DNA of 7,551 nt from an uncultured Candidatus Saccharibacteria bacterium. GTDB lineage: Bacteria > Patescibacteriota > Saccharimonadia > Saccharimonadales > Saccharimonadaceae. This document shows, piece after piece, positions 1 through 5,654 of this stretch (positions are counted from its first letter, which is position 1; each line of letters opens with the position of its first letter). The stretch lies in the NCBI GenBank assembly GCA_949070545.1, contig CARTQV010000023.1, forward strand, positions 2,659 to 10,209, given 5' to 3'. A program made the position numbers and the translations under genes. The notes beneath the pieces are model-generated. The model saw only the letters and a list, made by a program, of their open reading frames with translations, searched no databases and was not told the DNA's origin.

Positions 1-143
1 GCTTAGAGGAGTTGAATGGCGATATGTTTGAGGTGCCAAATGTTGAGGAATACCCGATTGTAAGGGAATCTTGGTATCATAACATTCGTCGAAATGCAGA
101 ACGTGGGGAAGTCGTGGTAGAATTAAAATTTGAAGAAAATTAG
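1..143 (+). CDS. C-terminal end of an unidentified protein (5' truncated)
   Basis: An open frame runs in from the left edge (first full codon at position 3) and ends at TAG 141-143, giving 46 visible residues. The end is rich in charged residues, with a central YPIVRESWYHNIRRNAERGE and an acidic Glu-Glu-Asn terminus. Codon use resembles the genes downstream, so it is probably a real gene end. No membrane segment, signal or recognisable family motif is visible, and I do not recognise the protein. It lies 43 nt before pilM, and a separate promoter in that gap suggests it is not obligatorily co-transcribed with the pilus genes. No convincing terminator follows it. Confidence 0.6.
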   Translation, partial: LEELNGDMFEVPNVEEYPIVRESWYHNIRRNAERGEVVVELKFEEN

Positions 144-151
144 AAAAATAG

Positions 152-180
152 TTGATTTTCGTAAAGTTTAAGCTTATAAT
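152..180 (+). promoter_or_regulatory. Sigma70-type promoter for the pilM operon, predicted leaderless start
   Basis: The -35 box TTGATT (152-157) and a perfect -10 box TATAAT (175-180) are separated by an ideal 17 nt. The usual start of transcription, about 7 nt after the -10 box, falls at position 187 or within a base of it, which is the A of the pilM ATG. No Shine-Dalgarno sequence precedes that ATG. The predicted mRNA is therefore leaderless. The boxes are seen directly; the leaderless start is inferred. Confidence 0.8.
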
Positions 181-186
181 TTTAGC

Positions 187-1233
187 ATGAGTTTAATTCA
201 TGGAGTGGGCGACTTCTTCGCGTTGGATATCGGGACAGTGGCGATTCGGCTTGTGCAGCTTTCAGGTGACGCAAGTCATGGTTGGACATTGCAAAAATTT
301 GCGTATGTGCCAGTAGATCGAAAGATTTTAGAAGATGGTTCAGCGGCTGGTGCGCGAAGGTTGGGTGAGACAATTTTGGGGGCGATGCAGCAGGCAGGAA
401 TTACGACAAAGAATGTAGCGGTTGGGATGCCGGCATCGAAGACTTTTACAACAGTCGTGAAGGTTGATAATCAGTCGGAAGCGGAGCTGATGAATACGAT
501 TAAGTACCAGTTGGATAAATATATCCCGATGGCGATTGACGAGGCGACGGTGAGTTATGTTTCGCTCGGGGTCTGTCCGCATGATGCAACGAAAGCGGAA
601 GTGTTGGTTTCGTCGACGGCGAATGCTTTTGCAGAGGCGAGGATGGAGATGATTGAATCGTTTGGGTTGAATGTGATTGCGCAGGAGCCGGAATCTTTGG
701 CGATGGCGCGAGCGTTGATGCCAGTAGGAGCACAAGACGCACGATTGATTATTGATCTTGGAGAACGGAGTACGGATCTTGTGATGATGTATCGAGGTGT
801 ACCGAGGTTGGTGCGTAGTATTCCGGGCGGATTGATGCTTTTGATTAAGACCGTAGTGGCGGCGTTGGGCGTGAAAGAAGAACAAGCACGGCAGTTTATT
901 TTGAAATTCGGATTGGCGCAGGATAAGGTTGATGGGCAGGTGTTTAAGGCGTTGGACTCAACTTTGGAAAGCTTCGCGGCAGAAATTAGTAAATCAATTC
1001 GTTTCTTCCAATCGGAATATATGAATGCGCCGGTTGGCGGGATTGTGCTATCGGGATTCGCGGGCATGATTCCGTTTATTGCGGAATATATTGAGGCAAA
1101 GACTGGGGTGCCGACCGCGCAGGGTAATCCTTGGCAGCTAGTGAAGGTATCTCCAGAGCAACAGCAGGTTTTGCAACCGGTGGCGAGTGAGTTTGCGGTG
1201 GCGATTGGGCTCGCGGAAAGGAGTAATGACTGA
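187..1233 (+). CDS. pilM: PilM, actin-like ATPase of type IV pilus assembly
   Basis: A 348-residue protein of normal PilM length. PilM is a cytoplasmic actin/FtsA-fold protein that binds ATP and the N-terminal tail of PilN, tying the cytoplasmic motors to the membrane alignment complex. Visible signatures are the first phosphate loop ALDIGTVAIRLVQL (12-25), the family-typical YIP motif (112-114) in the region before the second subdomain, the second phosphate loop IIDLGERSTDL (188-198), and the adenosine-binding segment GGIVLSGFAGMIPFI (284-298). There is no signal peptide or membrane span. The ATG at 187 is chosen because it puts the first phosphate loop at the usual distance from the N-terminus and lies one transcription-start distance from the promoter. 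The stop TGA overlaps the next ATG by one base (TGATG), indicating coupled translation with the PilN-like gene. Family assignment is secure; exact interactions are inferred. Confidence 0.95.
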   Translation: MSLIHGVGDFFALDIGTVAIRLVQLSGDASHGWTLQKFAYVPVDRKILEDGSAAGARRLGETILGAMQQAGITTKNVAVGMPASKTFTTVVKVDNQSEAELMNTIKYQLDKYIPMAIDEATVSYVSLGVCPHDATKAEVLVSSTANAFAEARMEMIESFGLNVIAQEPESLAMARALMPVGAQDARLIIDLGERSTDLVMMYRGVPRLVRSIPGGLMLLIKTVVAALGVKEEQARQFILKFGLAQDKVDGQVFKALDSTLESFAAEISKSIRFFQSEYMNAPVGGIVLSGFAGMIPFIAEYIEAKTGVPTAQGNPWQLVKVSPEQQQVLQPVASEFAVAIGLAERSND

Positions 1234-2615
1234 TGCAAGAGTGGTTTGATAAGGTGAAGGCGAAAATTACAGGGAAGCCGGTGGAAAATAAACCGACGTT
1301 GCTCACGGCGGTGGCAACGGATTATGAAGTGAACTTGGTGCCGGATGTAAAAATCCAGATGATTAAGGCACTGAAGATGCGCAATTTGGTTTTGTTCATT
1401 TGTATTTTGGTTTCGGCAATTTCGGTCGGGGTGGTTTTGGTGTTGTTTAGTATCAAGAGTGGTCAAGATATTGCAATGTCGAACCAAGATAAGAGGCTAG
1501 AAAGCATGTCGATTAAGATGAATGATTATGAGGAGTTAGATGACCTTGTTACGATTCAGCGACAGCTAGATATGATTTCGCAACTTTCGGGCGATAAACC
1601 AGTGCTTTCACGAGTATTTGGGGCGCTCGACGTGGTGTTGCCACAGGGTAATGATGTGGTGCAATTGTCGGAATTGAGGGCAGAACTCAGTGAGGATACT
1701 TTGCGTTTTGAGGGACAGGCGGATGCGCGCACGGCGCCGTTGATTGACTATCGGGTGCTAGAAGCACTAAAGAAAGGTGTTTCGTTGTCGAAATATGATT
1801 ACGGGCGGTTTGTGGACGCCATGGGAAATGAGATTCCGACTTGGTGTATCAACGAAGCGGATGCAAACGGAGATCCTTATCGTGATGGTGAGAATTACTA
1901 TGTGTGGTGGGACTTGTCGATGAAGGGCTGTGCGGCAGTTGCGAAGGGAACGACGGCGCCAGAGGCTGATGATGGGGAAGAACAGGTGGAATTGTATTAT
2001 AATCCTGAGTCAGAGGTGGAGTCGGAAGAGGTAGAAGTTTCGGAAGGTGAATTGGAGAAAGAGGGGGTGAAATTGGAGCTTGAGAATGACGAGGTGAAAG
2101 TCGACGTTGATGATGTAGAAGTGCGCAAGGAAGGTGAAGAAACAAAATATATTCGAAAAAATGTGAAAAGGGTGAAGATTTGGCGGACGCCACAGTTCGA
2201 AACGTGGCACAAGTCAGGCTATATGGAATTGAACGGAAACATTAGTGGAATTGAACACTTTGAGAGCGAATGTACTCGATATACGGGGACGATGCAAGGC
2301 GGAGACGGGAATGTCGCAAAATGGACTTCGACGAATGATTGCATGCTGGCGCCGGAAGGATTGAACGTGCTGTCGTCAACTAATGGGCGTGATGAAAGTG
2401 ATAATCTGGTTTTGAAGTTTACGGCGACGGTAAATATTAATCCTGAGTTCTTTGCTTTCAGAAATAAACATATGATAGCGATTGGACCGATGGGGCAAAA
2501 TGTAACGGATTCGTATATGCAGATTGGTGGTATGTTTACACGAGAAGCGCGTGAGTGTGCGGAGGGTGATACGGAATGTTTAAATACGGCGACGAGCGCA
2601 GAGGAGGGTGAATAA
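1233..2615 (+). CDS. pilN: PilN-like type IV pilus alignment protein, enlarged
   Basis: A 460-residue protein, more than twice the length of ordinary PilN (about 200). The N-terminal cytoplasmic tail carries VNLVP (33-37), matching the INLLP-type motif by which PilN is held by PilM. One membrane span (about 51-72) follows, then a helical, coiled-coil-like stretch (about 85-120). The LSQLSGDKPVL (116-125) to FEGQA (159-163) region resembles the PilN fold, where an elongated helix leads into a small ferredoxin-like domain. The C-terminal half is unusual. It has a Cys205-Cys233 segment with an Asp-rich loop, a highly acidic insert (244-305, 27 of 62 residues Asp/Glu), and a further domain to 460. 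Six cysteines (205, 233, 347, 370, 442, 449) lie outside the membrane, an even number compatible with disulfides. An AAGGAG at 1218-1223 serves the ATG, which overlaps the pilM stop. The PilN role is supported by position and the N-terminal half; the C-terminal half is unassigned. Confidence 0.85.
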   Translation: MQEWFDKVKAKITGKPVENKPTLLTAVATDYEVNLVPDVKIQMIKALKMRNLVLFICILVSAISVGVVLVLFSIKSGQDIAMSNQDKRLESMSIKMNDYEELDDLVTIQRQLDMISQLSGDKPVLSRVFGALDVVLPQGNDVVQLSELRAELSEDTLRFEGQADARTAPLIDYRVLEALKKGVSLSKYDYGRFVDAMGNEIPTWCINEADANGDPYRDGENYYVWWDLSMKGCAAVAKGTTAPEADDGEEQVELYYNPESEVESEEVEVSEGELEKEGVKLELENDEVKVDVDDVEVRKEGEETKYIRKNVKRVKIWRTPQFETWHKSGYMELNGNISGIEHFESECTRYTGTMQGGDGNVAKWTSTNDCMLAPEGLNVLSSTNGRDESDNLVLKFTATVNINPEFFAFRNKHMIAIGPMGQNVTDSYMQIGGMFTREARECAEGDTECLNTATSAEEGE

Positions 2616-3490
2616 TGGCAACAGGTGATAAACCGCAGGGAAAACGTTTGAAGATTTCTCGAGCACAGCAAATCACGATGTTGGAAGTCCTATTGGCGTC
2701 ACTCGTGCTCGGAACATGTATGGTGATTGCACTATTCTTGATTAAGTATATTAATTTCAATACGAAGATTATTTCGGCAAAAAACGAAGCAATTTCGGTG
2801 TATGATCAGACGATTCGGAACGTGGGGATTTGTGTCGACAGAGATAATAATGGGAAATTGAGCAATGAGGAAGTTGAAAACTGTCGTCCGAATGAGGTGA
2901 CACTGGATAAGGTGGCGGGGAGTTTGCGTGCGAATGTGCTGACGACGATGGCGGAGAACGAAGATTTGGAGTCGGTGGCGAGACAACGCAATGAAAATTG
3001 TTATGATGAAGATGGCGAAAGGATTGATTTCAACAAGTTGTATCAGGAATCAACGGATGAGGAAGAGCGGAGAGAATATTTGCAGTCGGCGAAGATTTGT
3101 TCGGCGCTTAGGGTGATTCCGGATGCGCTGCCGGCACAGAAAAATACTGAGGCTCTGATGGCGAGTTTGAACCAGATCTTTATTTTGACTGGTTGGGAGC
3201 CAGAGCGTCTGGCGCCAAGAGATGATATTGTGACGAGTAGTATAGAGGGAGTGAGTGTGATCCCAGTATCACTTCGAGTTGAGGGGTCGGGTCCAGAAGT
3301 GATGGCGACGTTGCTTAATGTCGAACATTCGATTCGACAATTTGATATTACGTCAGCAACGGTAGAATGGACGAGTCGAGGGATCAGTTTGCAGGCGGCG
3401 GCGAATGCTTATTATCTGTCGGAAGCGGATGATTTGGAAGTGACTAAAACTGTTTATGCTTCGAAAAAGGCGAAGGAGGCAAAGAAATGA
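2615..3490 (+). CDS. pilO: PilO-like type IV pilus alignment protein with EF-hand loop
   Basis: A 291-residue protein with a short basic cytoplasmic tail, one membrane span (about 22-47), a helical stretch and a C-terminal domain. Residues about 214-268 resemble the end of PilO, which reads as a strand, a helix and a final strand: VIPVSLRVEGSG, then EVMATLLNVEHSI, then ISLQAAANAYYL. PilO pairs with PilN in the membrane to form the alignment ring linking the platform and motors to the pilus. PilO is usually about 200 residues; the excess here is a cysteine-rich acidic segment (about 70-165). That segment holds a perfect EF-hand loop (75-86) between Cys73 and Cys90, and a second Asp-rich stretch between Cys129 and Cys162. 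AGGAGG (2602-2607) lies 7 nt before the ATG, which overlaps the pilN stop by one base (TAATG). The assignment rests on position, topology and the C-terminal domain; sequence divergence leaves some doubt. Confidence 0.8.
   Translation: MATGDKPQGKRLKISRAQQITMLEVLLASLVLGTCMVIALFLIKYINFNTKIISAKNEAISVYDQTIRNVGICVDRDNNGKLSNEEVENCRPNEVTLDKVAGSLRANVLTTMAENEDLESVARQRNENCYDEDGERIDFNKLYQESTDEEERREYLQSAKICSALRVIPDALPAQKNTEALMASLNQIFILTGWEPERLAPRDDIVTSSIEGVSVIPVSLRVEGSGPEVMATLLNVEHSIRQFDITSATVEWTSRGISLQAAANAYYLSEADDLEVTKTVYASKKAKEAKK
2831..2884 (+). other. Cys-bracketed EF-hand calcium loop in the PilO-like protein
   Basis: Codes for CVDRDNNGKLSNEEVENC (residues 73-90). The 12-residue loop D75-x-D77-x-N79-G80-x-L-S83-x-x-E86 has canonical EF-hand ligands at positions 1, 3, 5, 9 and 12 and Gly at 6. 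Flanking cysteines could close it with a disulfide. Calcium binding is inferred from the motif only. Confidence 0.7.
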
Positions 3491-3846
3491 AACGATCGGA
3501 CATTTTTTCACTGATTTTGGTGGCGGGGATTGGAACTTTGGCGGCATTTCTGATTTGTAACAAAATTATGGGAGATCCGAACACGGCAAAAGTTGAGTTC
3601 AAGGCTTTGAATGGCGTGATTAAAAGTGATTTGATTGCTCCGAACCCAGAAGTGTATAATAGTCTGGCGGTGAATCCGACGGTGGAAGTTTATGTTGGGG
3701 ATTGTATTGATATTGACCAGAATGGCATTTTGGATAAGGCCGAGTTAGTGGCGTGTGGAAAAGAGGAAGCCGATGAGGTTGAGGAAGGGAATGTGGAAGA
3801 GGGGAATGGTGAAGTATCTGGGGAGGAAAGTGTCGAAGGAGAATAG
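3487..3846 (+). CDS. Small single-span membrane protein in the PilP position, with EF-hand loop and acidic tail
   Basis: A 119-residue protein I do not recognise as a named family. It has a short basic N-terminus, one membrane span (about 7-26, with Cys24), a compact extracytoplasmic region (about 30-70), and a perfect EF-hand loop D75-x-D77-x-N79-G80-x-L-D83-x-x-E86 between Cys73 and Cys90. A very acidic tail (92-119, mostly Glu and Gly) ends the protein. The span is followed by a charged Asn-Lys, so a signal anchor is more likely than a cleaved signal. No lipobox is convincing, which separates it from classical PilP lipoproteins. GGAGG (3475-3479) lies 7 nt before the ATG, and the start overlaps the PilO stop by four bases (ATGA). 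Its place between pilO and pilB, and a loop nearly identical in design to that in the PilO-like protein, suggest it is an extra subunit of the alignment complex, perhaps a functional substitute for PilP. That role is inference. Confidence 0.85.
   Translation: MKRSDIFSLILVAGIGTLAAFLICNKIMGDPNTAKVEFKALNGVIKSDLIAPNPEVYNSLAVNPTVEVYVGDCIDIDQNGILDKAELVACGKEEADEVEEGNVEEGNGEVSGEESVEGE
3703..3756 (+). other. Cys-bracketed EF-hand calcium loop in the small membrane protein
   Basis: Codes for CIDIDQNGILDKAELVAC (residues 73-90). Ligand positions 1, 3, 5, 9 and 12 are Asp, Asp, Asn, Asp and Glu with Gly at 6, a textbook EF-hand loop. The bracketing cysteines are 17 residues apart, exactly as in the loop of the PilO-like protein. 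Binding of calcium is inferred from the motif. Confidence 0.75.
3836..3841 (+). promoter_or_regulatory. Ribosome binding site deciding the GTG start of pilB
   Basis: AAGGAG lies 7 nt before GTG 3849-3851, the same spacing seen for the two preceding genes. It supports the GTG as the pilB start and implies re-initiation, since the preceding stop TAG is only 2 nt before the GTG. Confidence 0.8.
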
Positions 3847-3848
3847 GT

Positions 3849-5615
3849 GTGGCACTGCTGACAAAGGATGGGCTAGATAGAGTAATACAACTGCTCGTTG
3901 GTGAGGGGTTGGTTGATGCTGAGGCAGCACAGCAGGCGCGAGTGGAGGCGGAACAATCGCGTCAATCATTGATTCAGGTTTTGTCGGCGAAGGGTTTGGC
4001 GACGGACGAAATGATTGCGCATGCAACGGCGACAATTATGGGGGTGCCGTATGTTGATCTCAAGGATGTGGAGATGGAACAGAATGTACTTGCGCTTTTG
4101 CCGTACGATGTGGCGCAACGAAGTATGGTGGTGCCACTAGGAGAGAGTAATGGCCAGCTCGTGGTAGCAATGCTTGACGTGGGGAATGTCCAGTCGGTGG
4201 ATTATCTGGCGACTTTAGTAAAACGGCCAGTGCGGGCAGTGATGTCGTCGACGGACGGAATTCGAGCGGTGTTGCAACAATATCGCGGTGATTTCACTGG
4301 GGTACGTCAAGCAGTGAAGGCAACGAACCGGGAGGTATCGCAGGCACAAGCAAGTAGTAACGTACGAACGATTACGCAAGATTCGCCAATTTCTAAGGCG
4401 CTGACAAGTATTCTGGATTTTGCGGTGAAAAATAAGGCTTCAGATGTTCATATTGAACCACTTGAGAATGCCTTGGTGATTCGATGTCGGATTGATGGGG
4501 TGCTGAGAAAAGTGATGGAACTACCGAAAGCGCTAGAACCAGCGTTGGTATCGCGAGTTAAGATTTTGTCGAATTTGAAGATTGACGAACATCGTGTGCC
4601 ACAGGATGGGCAGTTTGCGGTGATGGTGGCAGGGAAAGAAGTGGACCTTCGAATTGCAATTTCTCCAGTGGTATGGGGAGAACAGGTGGTGATTAGGTTG
4701 CTCGATAAAACGGGAATGGATATGGACATTGAGGGGATGGGGATGACTGGTCATGCGCTTAGGGCAGTGATGAAGGGGATTAGTGAGCCAAACGGGATGA
4801 TTTTGACTTCTGGTCCTACTGGTTCGGGGAAGAGCACAACTTTGTATTCATTAATTAAAAAAATTAAGAGTGATGAGATAAATATTGTTACACTCGAGGA
4901 TCCGGTTGAATACAAAATGGATGGTGTGAATCAGATTCAGGTAAATGTGGACGCGGGGCTAACTTTTGCGTCGGGACTGCGGAGTATTTTGCGTCAAGAC
5001 CCGGACGTGGTGATGGTGGGGGAGATTCGTGATTCAGAGACAGCGAACCTTGCGGTGCAGGCGAGTTTGACGGGACATTTGGTGTTTTCAACCTTGCACA
5101 CGAATTCGGCGGCGGGGATTTTGCCGAGGTTGCTGGACATGGGAATTGAGCCGTTTTTGCTGGCGTCGACGTTGAATACGGTGATTGGCCAGAGGTTGGT
5201 GCGGCGCGTGGCAGCAAAACGGACAGCTTATCAGAGTAACGAGATGGAGACAACACAGATTCATGAAGTGGTGGGGGATTTGTTGCCGAAGACAGCGGAA
5301 GAAGTGGCGGCGGTGAGTGAAGACTTGGGATATAATGGGTTGCCGCTCGCTGATCAGAGTTCATATACGTTGGTGAAGGGAGTGGATGATACAGACGCGC
5401 CGGGGGGCTATGCGGGCCGCGTTGGGCTCTATGAGGCGATCGAAGTTGATGAAGATATGCAGAAGTTGATTGTGTCGCGTGCGACTTCGGCGGAAGTGAT
5501 GAGAGTAGCGAAAGAAAAGGGGACAGTAACAATGCGCCAGGATGGAGCGTTGAAGGTATTATCGGGTATTACGACACTTGAAGAGGTGAATCGTGTGGCA
5601 AGTGATTTAGCATAA
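3849..5615 (+). CDS. pilB: PilB, type IV pilus extension ATPase (GspE/PilB family), lacking the zinc tetracysteine
   Basis: A 588-residue hexameric secretion ATPase that powers addition of pilins at the inner face of the membrane. The N-terminal part (about 1-150) fits a diverged MshEN/T2SSE_N domain, with GVPYVDL and LALLPYDVA as typical elements. The ATPase core starts at ASDVHIEP (197-204). It has Walker A GPTGSGKST (322-330, Lys328), the Asp box LEDPVEY (349-355), Walker B with the GspE signature LRQDPDVVMVGEIRD (ending at Asp395, catalytic Glu392) and the His box with His410 and His417. All catalytic elements are intact. Unusually, the C-terminal zinc module is gone. The RRV segment at 452-454, normally followed by CxxC, continues Ala-Ala-Lys-Arg, and the second CxxC before GYxGRxGxYE is absent (GGYAGRVGLYE, 519-529). 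The only cysteine I find is Cys213. A GTG start is used with a good ribosome binding site. PilB rather than PilT is indicated by the N-domain and length. Confidence 0.95.
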   Translation: MALLTKDGLDRVIQLLVGEGLVDAEAAQQARVEAEQSRQSLIQVLSAKGLATDEMIAHATATIMGVPYVDLKDVEMEQNVLALLPYDVAQRSMVVPLGESNGQLVVAMLDVGNVQSVDYLATLVKRPVRAVMSSTDGIRAVLQQYRGDFTGVRQAVKATNREVSQAQASSNVRTITQDSPISKALTSILDFAVKNKASDVHIEPLENALVIRCRIDGVLRKVMELPKALEPALVSRVKILSNLKIDEHRVPQDGQFAVMVAGKEVDLRIAISPVVWGEQVVIRLLDKTGMDMDIEGMGMTGHALRAVMKGISEPNGMILTSGPTGSGKSTTLYSLIKKIKSDEINIVTLEDPVEYKMDGVNQIQVNVDAGLTFASGLRSILRQDPDVVMVGEIRDSETANLAVQASLTGHLVFSTLHTNSAAGILPRLLDMGIEPFLLASTLNTVIGQRLVRRVAAKRTAYQSNEMETTQIHEVVGDLLPKTAEEVAAVSEDLGYNGLPLADQSSYTLVKGVDDTDAPGGYAGRVGLYEAIEVDEDMQKLIVSRATSAEVMRVAKEKGTVTMRQDGALKVLSGITTLEEVNRVASDLA

Positions 5616-5618
5616 GGG

Positions 5619-5648
5619 TTGATATTTTAGAACAACTTATGTTAAAAT
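5619..5648 (+). promoter_or_regulatory. Internal extended -10 promoter for pilT, predicted leaderless start
   Basis: In the 39-nt gap between pilB and pilT there is a -35 box TTGATA (5619-5624), an 18-nt spacer, and an extended -10 element TGTTAAAAT (5640-5648; TGn plus TAAAAT, one mismatch from TATAAT). The expected transcription start falls at 5655, the A of the pilT ATG, and no Shine-Dalgarno sequence precedes it. Geometry matches the pilM promoter, with exactly 6 nt between the -10 box and the ATG. Leaderless transcription is inferred. Confidence 0.75.
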
Positions 5649-5654
5649 AGGTAC

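Noticed and set aside
135..160. GAAAAT/ATTTTC inverted repeat after the first gene, possible terminator
   Set aside because: The stem is only six base pairs, almost all A-T, has no following T-run, and overlaps the pilM -35 box. It is more likely chance in AT-rich DNA.
555..1487. Long minus-strand open frame (310 codons) across pilM and the pilN start
   Set aside because: It lies antisense to well-conserved pilM, has a composition with no recognisable family, and is expected from the scarcity of TTA, CTA and TCA-type triplets on the coding strand.
1231..3490. Alternative genetic code with TGA as glycine (as in Gracilibacteria/Absconditabacteria)
   Set aside because: TGA ends pilM and the PilO-like gene at exact overlaps with the next start codons, and proteins have expected ends, so TGA acts as a stop.
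3487..3846. Small protein as a prepilin or PilP lipoprotein
   Set aside because: There is no type III prepilin cleavage site (Gly followed by Phe/Met and Glu at +5) before the hydrophobic stretch, and Cys24 is not in a convincing lipobox.
4888..5532. Minus-strand open frame (214 codons) antisense to pilB
   Set aside because: Ser/Pro-rich artefact opposite the Walker B and His-box region of PilB, with no start context or family signature.
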